Of a stretch of 64,000 bases of DNA, positions 34,589-42,252 are shown piece by piece. The notes beneath the pieces are model-generated. The model saw only the letters and a program-made list of their open reading frames with translations, made no database searches and was not told the DNA's origin. How positions within the stretch are numbered: the first letter of the stretch is position 1; each line of letters starts with the position of its first letter. Source of the stretch: DASUPK01 sp963815045 (lineage in GTDB: Bacteria; Actinomycetota; Thermoleophilia; Solirubrobacterales; 70-9); the NCBI GenBank assembly GCA_963815045.1, contig CAWFET010000003.1, forward strand, positions 558,001 to 622,000. Reading direction: 5' to 3'. The translations under genes and the position numbers were made by a program.

Positions 34589-35836
34589 ATGGACCTCGGC
34601 TTTGGCACCGCGATGCTGTTCGCCGGAGGGCTGCTCGCGGTCGCCGCGGCGCTCTCGGGGCTGATGCGCGGGACGGTGCTCTCGATCGCGGTCCTCTCGG
34701 TCACCGCCGGGCTGATCCTGGCCGAGGCCGACGCGATCCACGTCTATCCGGGCGACAACGCGGTCGTCCACCTCTTCGAACTGGCCCTGATCGTCACCCT
34801 GCTCTCCGACGGCCTCTTCGTGGACCGCGAGATGCTCATCGTCCACTGGGGACCGGTGACCCGGGCGTTGGTGATCGCCATGCCCCTCACGCTGGTGCTG
34901 CTGGCCGTGGCGGCCAAGCTGATCTTCACCAGCTTCAACTGGTCGGAGGCGTTCCTGCTCGGATCGGTCCTCGCGGCCACGGACCCGGTTGTGACCTCCT
35001 CGGTGGTGACCTCGCAACGCGTGCCGGCGTCGGTGCGCCACGCCCTCAACCTCGAATCGGGACTGAACGACGGCCTCGCCCTCCCGTTCGTGCTCTTCTT
35101 CATCATCCTCGCCTCCCCCGGTGGCAACGCCGGGACCGAGGCGGCGAAGCTGGCCGGGGAGGCTGCCTTCGGCGCCCTCGTCGGCGTGGTCCTCGGGCAG
35201 GCCGCCGGCCGGCTCACCCATCACCTCCCCGGAGGCGGGATCGTCCGGCGCTACGAGGGGATCTATGCGCTGGGGATGGGTCTGCTCGCGTACGGGATTG
35301 CCGACGTGACCGTCGGCAACGGCCTGATTGCGGCGTTCGTGTGCGGCATCTCGCTCGGGGTGGCGGATCGGGCCATCGCGGACGACTTCGTCGTCTTCAG
35401 CGAGAACGTCAGCTCGATCCTGCAGGTGCTCACCTTCTTCGCCTTCGGGGCGCTGATCGTCACCACCGGGTACCACAGCGATGTCGCGCTGCTGGTCGCC
35501 TTCATCGCCTTCGCCCTGTTCATCGCACGGCCCGTGGCGATCTTCCTGGCGTTCATCAGAGTCGATCTCCCCCAGCCGCACAGGGGGTTCATCGCCTGGT
35601 TCGGGCCGAAGGGGGTGGCCGGGATGCTCTTCGCCGTGCTTGTGCTCAACTCAGGAGTCCAGCAGGGCAACGCGATCTTCGAGGCTGCCGCATTCGTGAT
35701 CCTCGCGTCGATCCTGATCCACGGCGCCACGGACACGCTGGGGACCAGGTGGATCGAGCGGCGGATCGAGGCCGACCCCGAGTTGGGTGAGGAGGCCGAT
35801 CCCGGGCTCGCCGCCGGCGGCGGCAGCATGCCCTAG
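34589..35836 (+). CDS. Na+(cation)/H+ antiporter, CPA1 family
   Basis: 415 residues, about 12 TM helices from residue 5 to 395. The CPA1 centre is seen as LAATDPVVTSSVV (ion-binding Asp) followed by ASVRHALNLESGLNDGLALPF, and the later GFIAWFGPKGVAGMLF. Exchanges Na+ or K+ for H+ for pH and salt homeostasis. The stop overlaps the convergent SHOCT protein by 4 bp. Confidence 0.92.
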   Translation: MDLGFGTAMLFAGGLLAVAAALSGLMRGTVLSIAVLSVTAGLILAEADAIHVYPGDNAVVHLFELALIVTLLSDGLFVDREMLIVHWGPVTRALVIAMPLTLVLLAVAAKLIFTSFNWSEAFLLGSVLAATDPVVTSSVVTSQRVPASVRHALNLESGLNDGLALPFVLFFIILASPGGNAGTEAAKLAGEAAFGALVGVVLGQAAGRLTHHLPGGGIVRRYEGIYALGMGLLAYGIADVTVGNGLIAAFVCGISLGVADRAIADDFVVFSENVSSILQVLTFFAFGALIVTTGYHSDVALLVAFIAFALFIARPVAIFLAFIRVDLPQPHRGFIAWFGPKGVAGMLFAVLVLNSGVQQGNAIFEAAAFVILASILIHGATDTLGTRWIERRIEADPELGEEADPGLAAGGGSMP

Positions 35837-37206
35837 CCCGCCAGGATTCTCTTCTTCTCCTCACGGAACTCGGCCGCGGTCAGCACACCCTTCTCCTTCA
35901 GGTCGCCCAGCTTCTCGAGCCGGTCGAGCTTTGCATCGTCGGGGTGCTTTTCGTCCGAGCCGAGCTCCCGGATCGCCGAGCCCATGCGTCGCCCGGCCTC
36001 CTTCCTCGCCCTCCGCGCCCGCCGTCGCATCCCGGTCATCCAATCGCCCCGCTTGGCGTCCGGGAACTCTCGCGCGGTGGCCCTCCTGAGCTTCTCGATG
36101 CCGGCACCCGCCAGCGCGAACAGGAGCAGCGTCAGCACGAGCTGGCGAGTGCCGCTGGGAGGCCAAACGATCAGGGCCAGCAGGGCGACCGCCGCGAAGA
36201 CTGACCAGACGATTCCGGGCCTGTCTCGCAGGGTCGGGGCAAGAGCTTGGCGGATGCTGACCGCTCCGTTCTGCGGCGAAGCGAGGTAGGACGCGATCAC
36301 GAAGAGGATCCCGTAGATGATCACGCTGGACGCGATGCTGTGGAGCAGCGACGTGCCGATGTCCCACGCGTGCTGTGCCGGGATCCGGGCATCCTCGGTC
36401 TTCGCGAGCGAGTCGACGAATGGTCCCTTGAGGGTTGCGCGCACCGCGATCGCCGCGAGCCCCGCCGCGATCAGGCCGAGGCCGTAGCCGAGGACGATGA
36501 CCCAGTCGCGGCCCTTGCCGAGCCACATCGCCAGGACGAACAGAGCCAGCGAGCCGATGGTGAAGAACCAGGCGAGCCCATTGAGGATCTTCGTGACGGT
36601 CCGTGCGGTGTCGAGCTCCTGAGAGTCCGCGACCTCGAGCTCACCGAAGCCAGGCTTCAGGTTGCCCGTCTCCTCTCCCTTGGCGACCGCGTTCGCGACC
36701 TGCTTCTTGAAGCCGAGCCGATCGGCGAGCTGGTAGACGATCGGCTTGAGGTCGAGGACGACCTTGCCGTTCTGGCTCGACACCGCCTGGCTCTTGTCCT
36801 CGAGGATGGCGACCAGCTGGGTGTGGGCGACGCGGTTGGCGTCCTGCCAGAGGTTCTGAACCCGCTGCGATTGGAACGCGCGTATCGCGGCGCGAGTGGC
36901 GACCTCGCGAATGCCGGCCGAGACGGGCGATGCAACCTGCTGGAGGTCGCTGGGCAGCCGCTTCTTGACCAGCTTCGTGACATCGACGTTCGCGTAGAGC
37001 TGATCCACCGAGTAGGTCGCCACGGCGTCCGAGATCTCCTTGTCCTCGAGCAGCCTGCCGCTCGTGTGGACCCACTGATTCGTATCGAGCAACTGGCGGT
37101 CGATCCAGCTGGTGAAGATCGCCAGGAACGCGAGGATCGAAGCGACGATAACGAGGATGCGGACCTTGACGCGGTGCCGCATCTCGGGCGGTTGAGTCGA
37201 CGCCAT
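35833..37206 (-). CDS. membrane protein with C-terminal SHOCT motif
   Basis: 457 residues. TM1 at about 18-35, a long extracytoplasmic helical region (40-210), then a TM cluster (about 215-360) and a basic cytoplasmic part ending in the SHOCT motif (LDRLEKLGDLKEKGVLTAAEF), a short helical hairpin of unknown role. No enzyme motif seen. Probably a stress or envelope protein; function unknown. Confidence 0.85.
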   Translation of the reverse strand: MASTQPPEMRHRVKVRILVIVASILAFLAIFTSWIDRQLLDTNQWVHTSGRLLEDKEISDAVATYSVDQLYANVDVTKLVKKRLPSDLQQVASPVSAGIREVATRAAIRAFQSQRVQNLWQDANRVAHTQLVAILEDKSQAVSSQNGKVVLDLKPIVYQLADRLGFKKQVANAVAKGEETGNLKPGFGELEVADSQELDTARTVTKILNGLAWFFTIGSLALFVLAMWLGKGRDWVIVLGYGLGLIAAGLAAIAVRATLKGPFVDSLAKTEDARIPAQHAWDIGTSLLHSIASSVIIYGILFVIASYLASPQNGAVSIRQALAPTLRDRPGIVWSVFAAVALLALIVWPPSGTRQLVLTLLLFALAGAGIEKLRRATAREFPDAKRGDWMTGMRRRARRARKEAGRRMGSAIRELGSDEKHPDDAKLDRLEKLGDLKEKGVLTAAEFREEKKRILAG

Positions 37207-37218
37207 GCACCCGGGACC

Positions 37219-37644
37219 TTACGAGGGCCGGATGATGCCGAGCTCCTCCATCGTCCTGCGGTCGCTCAGGTAGTGATGCGCGCGGCCGATCAGCCCGTCC
37301 GTGATGTCGTAGATCCCGTAGAACCCGGCGACGTTCGCGTGGCCGGGGGCCTCGACCGAGCCGACCAGCAGGACCTCGTCCTCGCCGTTCTCTCGAACCT
37401 GCTCAATTCGGAGCTCGTGGCGGAGGTTGCTGCGCGTCAGGTCTTCGAACCAGAGGCGGAGCCCTTCCTGCCCGACGTAGACATCGGCGGAACCACTCGT
37501 CAGGCGCAGAGGGTGGAACTCCACGTCCTGCGTGACGCAGGCGAGCATCCCATCGATGTCGCGGTCGTTGTGCGCCTCCACCCAGCGCGCCACGAGTCGC
37601 AGCGCCGCAGTGTCAGGTTGCTGGGGAGAAGAGGTGTCGGACAC
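37219..37644 (-). CDS. SnoaL-like / NTF2-fold protein
   Basis: 141 residues from GTG 37644 (ribosome site AAAGGGGGAT). NTF2-fold polyketide-cyclase-like protein: helices and a curved sheet with the motif MLACVTQDVEFHPLRL and YGIYDITDGLIGRAHHYLS. Could be an enzyme or just a small-molecule binding protein; no catalytic assignment possible. Lies downstream of the sdh operon, 28 bp after sdhE, same strand. Confidence 0.82.
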   Translation of the reverse strand: MSDTSSPQQPDTAALRLVARWVEAHNDRDIDGMLACVTQDVEFHPLRLTSGSADVYVGQEGLRLWFEDLTRSNLRHELRIEQVRENGEDEVLLVGSVEAPGHANVAGFYGIYDITDGLIGRAHHYLSDRRTMEELGIIRPS

Positions 37645-37671
37645 GATCCCCCTTTCAGCCGGGGGACAATC

Positions 37672-38571
37672 CTATGCGGCTACGGGCTGCTCGAGGCGCT
37701 GCTCGACCCACTTGGTCGAGGCGATGTGCTTCTTCATGCCCAGCTCCTTCGGTGAGAAGCCGAGCGCCAGGCCGACGAGCTGGGGGAGGTGGAGGACGGC
37801 CAGCCCCAGGTCGCGGTTGACGACCTTGGCCGCCTCGGGCTGCTGCATGTCGAGGTTGAGATGGCAGAGGGGGCACGGCGTGACCAGGCAGTCGGCGTCC
37901 GCGTCGATCGCGTCGCCGATGTGCGTGCCGGCCTGCCGCAGCGAGACCTCGCGCGCCATCGTGATGATCGGGAAGCCGCAGCACTTGCGGGCGCCGTCGT
38001 ACTCGACGACCTCTCCACCGAGCGCCTCGATCACCCGGTCCATGTAGAGGTCTCGCTCCGGATGCTCCTCATAGCCCAGGCGATGCTTCGGGCGGAGGAT
38101 GTAGCAGCCGTAGAACGGGCCGACCTTCAGCCCCCCGAGGGGGCGCTGGACCTGCTCCTTGAGGCGATCGAGCCCGTAGTCCTCGACCAGCACCCAGAGG
38201 AAGTTCTTGTTCGAGAATCCCTCGGGGTCGTAGGAGAGCCCCTCCTCGGCGAGCGTCTCGTTGATGTGCGAGCGGTACTCGGAGTCGCGGAGCCGCTGCT
38301 GGCACTCGGACTGCGCGCCCTGGCAGGTCGAGCAGATGTTCATCATCGGCAGGCCGGTCTGCTGGGCGAGCGCGAAGGTGCGGGCGTTGAGGGTGTCGGC
38401 CAGCTCCTGGTTGTGCTCGGCGATCACGCCGGCGCCGGAGCAGTTCGCGCGGTCGAGCTCGACCAGCTCGATGCCCAGCCGCTCGGCCACCAGGCCCATC
38501 GATCCGTGCAGCTCGGTGGTGAAGCCGCGGCTGACGCAGCCGGGCCAGTAGGCCATCTTCAAGTCGGTCAC
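37672..38571 (-). CDS. sdhE: HdrB-like CCG-domain subunit of succinate dehydrogenase (SdhE type)
   Basis: 299 residues. Two CCG domains: the first has GCVSRG...NCSGAG...CSTCQGA (second Cys replaced by Ser), the second GCYILRP...ARKCCGFP...CPLCH. Such HdrB-like subunits replace the classical membrane anchors in SdhABE/MfrABE-type enzymes and hold a special iron-sulfur cluster, passing electrons to or from quinone. Start GTG 38571 overlaps the sdhB stop. No SdhC/D proteins are in the window. (SdhE here means the HdrB-like subunit, not the FAD-assembly factor.). Confidence 0.9.
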   Translation of the reverse strand: MTDLKMAYWPGCVSRGFTTELHGSMGLVAERLGIELVELDRANCSGAGVIAEHNQELADTLNARTFALAQQTGLPMMNICSTCQGAQSECQQRLRDSEYRSHINETLAEEGLSYDPEGFSNKNFLWVLVEDYGLDRLKEQVQRPLGGLKVGPFYGCYILRPKHRLGYEEHPERDLYMDRVIEALGGEVVEYDGARKCCGFPIITMAREVSLRQAGTHIGDAIDADADCLVTPCPLCHLNLDMQQPEAAKVVNRDLGLAVLHLPQLVGLALGFSPKELGMKKHIASTKWVEQRLEQPVAA

Positions 38572-39722
38572 GTTTCTCCTTGCTCGTCGGGCTCGGGCTG
38601 GACGTCCGTCTCCGGGACCGCCTCGGCCTCGGGGACGCTCTCGTCGGCGTCGGCCTCCTCGCCGCGGATATAGAGGTTGAGCTCGACCTTGTGCTCCTCG
38701 GTGTGCGCGTAGATCCGCTTGACGTGGTTCTGCGCGTCACCCGGCAGCTTGGGGTGGACGCCCGGAATCAGCTTGGGGAGCGAGCGCATCTTGCCGGTCC
38801 TGATGCCGCGGATCGCGGTCGGGATGGACTCGAGCAGGCCCTTGACCGCGCCGTGCTTCGGGGCGAGCTTGCCCTTGATCCCCGGCGCGAACGAATCCTG
38901 GAGCAGTTGTGCCTCGTCGAGGGTCCCCTTCTTCTCGATGATCTTGGTGAAGGCGATCTCGTGGTTGTGGCCGTGGTTCTGGTCGACGATGCCCTCGCCG
39001 CCTGCGGCTCGGCGCAGGCGCATGATCTGATCCATCGGCGCTACGCCCTTCGGGCACGCGTCGATGCACGAGAAGCAGTGGGTGCAGTCGTAGATCCCGT
39101 GCGGGTCCTGGGCGAGGTCGTGGAGGCGCTCCTTGGTCTCGGAATCTCTTGGGTCGCCGACGAAGCGATAGGCCTTGGCGAGCGCCGCAGGGCCGATGAA
39201 GTCGGGGTCGGCCTCCATCGAGAGGCAGGAGGAGACGCAGGCGCCGCACTGGATGCAGGCCATGGACTGGGTGACGTCGATCATCGACTCCGGCGGGACG
39301 ATGTACTCGCGCTCGGGCGGATCGCCCTCTGGGAGCAGCCACGGGGTGACCCGGCGGATCTTGGTCCAGTGGGTCGACTCCATGTCGGTCACCAGGTCCT
39401 TGATCACCGGCATGTTCCCCATGGGCTCGACGACGATGGGCTCCCCGCCGCCGTTGTTGCGGTTCGCGAATTCGCTTGCCTCGCCGATCATCGTCTTGCA
39501 GGCGAGGCCGGACTGGCCGTTGATCTTCATCCCGCAGGAGCCGCAGATCGCCGCCCGGCAGGAGCAGCGGACGGCGAGCGAGCCGTCGTCGCGGTCCTTC
39601 GCCTGGAGGAGGCCGTCGAGGACGGAGAGCGTTGGGTCGAGGTCGACGTCGAAGGTCTCCCAGTAGGGGCCCTCGGCCTCCTCGGGCTGGAAGCGCCTCA
39701 CCTTGAGAGTGAACTCAGCCAC
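38568..39722 (-). CDS. sdhB: succinate dehydrogenase/fumarate reductase iron-sulfur subunit
   Basis: 384 residues from GTG 39722. The [2Fe-2S] site is CSCRAAICGSCGMKINGQ...ACK; the two further cluster motifs are CIQCGACVSSC and CTHCFSCIDACPKG. After residue about 250, a C-terminal extension of about 130 residues, unusual for SdhB but seen in enzymes with an HdrB-like partner, ends in an acidic Glu/Asp/Pro tail. ATG/GTG overlap with sdhE shows co-translation. Confidence 0.94.
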   Translation of the reverse strand: MAEFTLKVRRFQPEEAEGPYWETFDVDLDPTLSVLDGLLQAKDRDDGSLAVRCSCRAAICGSCGMKINGQSGLACKTMIGEASEFANRNNGGGEPIVVEPMGNMPVIKDLVTDMESTHWTKIRRVTPWLLPEGDPPEREYIVPPESMIDVTQSMACIQCGACVSSCLSMEADPDFIGPAALAKAYRFVGDPRDSETKERLHDLAQDPHGIYDCTHCFSCIDACPKGVAPMDQIMRLRRAAGGEGIVDQNHGHNHEIAFTKIIEKKGTLDEAQLLQDSFAPGIKGKLAPKHGAVKGLLESIPTAIRGIRTGKMRSLPKLIPGVHPKLPGDAQNHVKRIYAHTEEHKVELNLYIRGEEADADESVPEAEAVPETDVQPEPDEQGET

Positions 39723-39736
39723 GTCTAAAACCTACT

Positions 39737-39778
39737 GGGGTCTGACCCCGGGTTCATGGGGTCTGACCCCGGGTTCAT
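39737..39778. repeat. two tandem copies of a 21-bp palindrome-bearing unit between sdhA and sdhB
   Basis: A unit starting GGGGTCTGACCCC is repeated exactly, 39737-39757 and 39758-39778, filling the sdhA-sdhB gap. ACCTACTG (39730-39737) and CAGTAGGT (39779-39786) form an outer inverted repeat around it. The repeats and outer arms can form a hairpin in the mRNA. Confidence 0.85.
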
Positions 39779-41466
39779 CAGTAGGTCCGCTCCTGCGGCT
39801 CCCACTGGGTGATGGTCACGTCGGAGTAGCTGATCTCGGGGCCCTCGTCGGTCTTGGTCAGGTCGATGTGCTTGAGCCACTCCTCGTCGTTTCGCTCCGG
39901 GAAGTCGGTCCGGTACTGGGCGCCGCGGCTCTCGGTGCGGTGGATCGCCCCGACGCAGGTGCACTCGGCCAGCTCGAGCATGTAGCGCAGCTCGAGCGCG
40001 CCGAGGATGTCCTGGTTGAAGACCTTGCCCTTGTCGTCGACGTAGGCGCTCTCGGCCTCCTCCTTGAGCCTCTTGACGATCTCGAGCGCCTCGTTGATGC
40101 CCTCGGCGTCGCGGAACACGGCGACCTTCGAGTCCATTGCCGCGCCGAGCTCCTTGCGGATCTCGGAAACGCGACGGCCGGAGCCCTTCTCGCGGGCGAG
40201 GATGCCGTCGACCCGGGCCTCCTCATCCTCCAGGAACGTGTGGGGGACGTGCGTCTGCTCCCGGCCCTTGGCGCGGTCGGCCGCGTCGACGCCGGAGCGA
40301 CGGCCGAAGATCAGGGTGTCGAGGAGCGAGTTGGCGCCGAGGCGGTTGCCGCCATGAACGGAGACGCAGGCCACCTCGCCGGCCGCGTAGAGGCCCGGGA
40401 CGTTGGTGCGGCCCTCGCTGTCGGTCTTGACGCCGCCCATCGCGTAGTGGTTGCCGGGCTTGATGTGGATCGGCTCCTTGGTGATGTCGACGCCGGCGAA
40501 GTCGCGGCCGACCAGGACGATCTCGCGGAGCGCCTCGTGGATCCGCTTGCGCGGCACCACCGTGATGTCGAGGGCGACCGTCCCGTCCGGGAAGCCGCGA
40601 CCCTCGTTGATTTCGGTCTGCTCCGCGCGGGAAACGACGTCGCGGGAGGCGAGCTCCATCTTGTTGGGCGCGTACTTCTCCATGAAGCGCTCGCCCTTGG
40701 CGTTGAGCAGGTGGGCGCCCTCGCCTCGGGCGCCCTCTGTGATCAGGAAGCCCTTGCCCGCCAGCGTGGTCGGGTGGTACTGGATCATCTCCATGTCCAT
40801 CAGCTTCGCCCCGATGTCGTAGGCCTGGGCCATGCCGTCGCCGGTGCAGATCAGGGCGTTGGTGGTCGGCTGCCAGATCTGCCCGGTCCCCCCGGTCGCC
40901 AGGATCACCGCCTTCGCGCCGAAGTGCTCCATCGAGCCGTCCTTGATGTTCCGGCAGATCGCGCCGATGCAGTTGCCCTCGTCATCGGTGGCCAATGCGG
41001 TCGTGAACCACTCTTCGTAGCGGGCGACGTCCTCGGAGTACTTCATGAGCTGCTCGTAGAGGACGTGCATGATCGCCTGACCGGTGATGTCGGCGACGTA
41101 GTACGTGCGGGCCGCCGAGGCGCCGCCGAAGGCGCGGGTGCCGAGCTCTCCCTTCTCATTGCGGTGGAAGGTGACGCCGAGGTGCTCGAGGTGCAGGAGC
41201 TCCTCTGGAGCGGCCTTGCACATGATCTCGACCGCATCCTGATCGGCCAGATAATCGGAGCCCTTGATCGTGTCGAAGGCGTGCGACTCCCAGCTGTCAT
41301 CCGGGTTGAGCGCCGCATTGATCCCGCCCTGGGCCGCGTTGGAGTGCGAGCGGACGGGGTGGACCTTGCTCAAGATGCCCACGGAAACCCCCTGCTCGGC
41401 AGCGGCAAGCGCGGCCCTCTGTCCCGCGAGGCCCGCCCCGATCACCAGTACGTCGTGGTCCGGCAC
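39778..41466 (-). CDS. sdhA: succinate dehydrogenase/fumarate reductase flavoprotein subunit
   Basis: 562 residues. FAD site (VIGAGLAGQRAALAAAEQG), the covalent-FAD His in RSHSNAAQGGINAAL, catalytic HPTTLAGKGFLITEGARGEG and HYAMGGVKTDSEGR. Oxidises succinate or reduces fumarate. First gene of sdhA-sdhB-sdhE; the divergent gene gap to the 41.5 kb secreted proteins is only 42 bp. No anchor subunits of the classical type. Confidence 0.95.
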   Translation of the reverse strand: MPDHDVLVIGAGLAGQRAALAAAEQGVSVGILSKVHPVRSHSNAAQGGINAALNPDDSWESHAFDTIKGSDYLADQDAVEIMCKAAPEELLHLEHLGVTFHRNEKGELGTRAFGGASAARTYYVADITGQAIMHVLYEQLMKYSEDVARYEEWFTTALATDDEGNCIGAICRNIKDGSMEHFGAKAVILATGGTGQIWQPTTNALICTGDGMAQAYDIGAKLMDMEMIQYHPTTLAGKGFLITEGARGEGAHLLNAKGERFMEKYAPNKMELASRDVVSRAEQTEINEGRGFPDGTVALDITVVPRKRIHEALREIVLVGRDFAGVDITKEPIHIKPGNHYAMGGVKTDSEGRTNVPGLYAAGEVACVSVHGGNRLGANSLLDTLIFGRRSGVDAADRAKGREQTHVPHTFLEDEEARVDGILAREKGSGRRVSEIRKELGAAMDSKVAVFRDAEGINEALEIVKRLKEEAESAYVDDKGKVFNQDILGALELRYMLELAECTCVGAIHRTESRGAQYRTDFPERNDEEWLKHIDLTKTDEGPEISYSDVTITQWEPQERTY

Positions 41467-41508
41467 GAAACCGATCCTATATAGGAGCGGTTTCGGAGTC
41501 CGGTGCCG

Positions 41509-42228
41509 CTACTTCTTCTTCTTGCACTTCTTGGCGGCGCTGGCGCTGCCCTTCTTCGCCTTCTTGCACTTCTTCTTCGCCGGCGCCGGCGCCGGGGCCG
41601 GAGTGGGAGTTGCCGCCGGCGGCGGCTGCTGCGTCGTGGCCGGCGCGGGGGTGACCGTGGTGTCGCCCGTCCCGCAGCAGAAGAGGACGGCGCCGCCGCC
41701 GTTGTGCTCCGCCCTGACGATGGCGATCTGGTCGGTCTGGATCCCGTCCTCACCCTGGGTGTCGAAGGTGGGTACGGCCAGGGCGGCGTAGGTGAAGTTG
41801 ATGTTGCATTGCGCGCTGACGGGCATGTTCGGGATCGTGCCCAGGCCCCCTGTGGGGGTGAACTCGAGCGACCCGCCGAACGGGGCCGAGCCCAGATTCA
41901 CGTTGAACGTAAGCCCCTGGCACGAGGTTCCGGTCACACCGGTCGCATTGGTGATCGAGAAGATGCCGGGCTCGCGGTTGATGCACGGCGGAGTCGAGCC
42001 GGGGAGGCGGCACGACGGCTCGAGCACGATTCGCTCGATGGAGTCCGCATCCTCGCTCGCGGTGGACTCGTTCGAGAACGAGAGCGTCCCGGTGCCGGAG
42101 GACCCGACCTGGATCGGATCCGTCGTGAAGTCGATCTGCGGATCCATGTTGAAGGTCGCCTGCGCGGCCGGCGCTGCCACCAGGCAGAGGACCGTCACCG
42201 AGAGAAGGATGCCCACCCTGTGCTTCAT
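41509..42228 (-). CDS. secreted protein with double K/C tail
   Basis: 239 residues. Signal peptide to about residue 24, then one beta-rich domain with several Cys (LEPSCRLPGSTPPCINREPG, SAQCNINFTYAALAV), a Pro/Ala/Thr linker and the tail KKKCKKAKK...AAKKCKKKK with 13 residues between the two Cys. Third of a set of three adjacent same-strand genes with this tail; 24 bp after the previous one. Family of the main domain unknown. Confidence 0.82.
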   Translation of the reverse strand: MKHRVGILLSVTVLCLVAAPAAQATFNMDPQIDFTTDPIQVGSSGTGTLSFSNESTASEDADSIERIVLEPSCRLPGSTPPCINREPGIFSITNATGVTGTSCQGLTFNVNLGSAPFGGSLEFTPTGGLGTIPNMPVSAQCNINFTYAALAVPTFDTQGEDGIQTDQIAIVRAEHNGGGAVLFCCGTGDTTVTPAPATTQQPPPAATPTPAPAPAPAKKKCKKAKKGSASAAKKCKKKK

Positions 42229-42252
42229 TGCCTTTTGCTCCCTTTCATTGGA

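Noticed and set aside
37647..37666. Hairpin of five C and five G before the SnoaL-like gene
   Set aside because: It overlaps the ribosome site, but the stem is too short and the loop too loose to claim a regulatory role.
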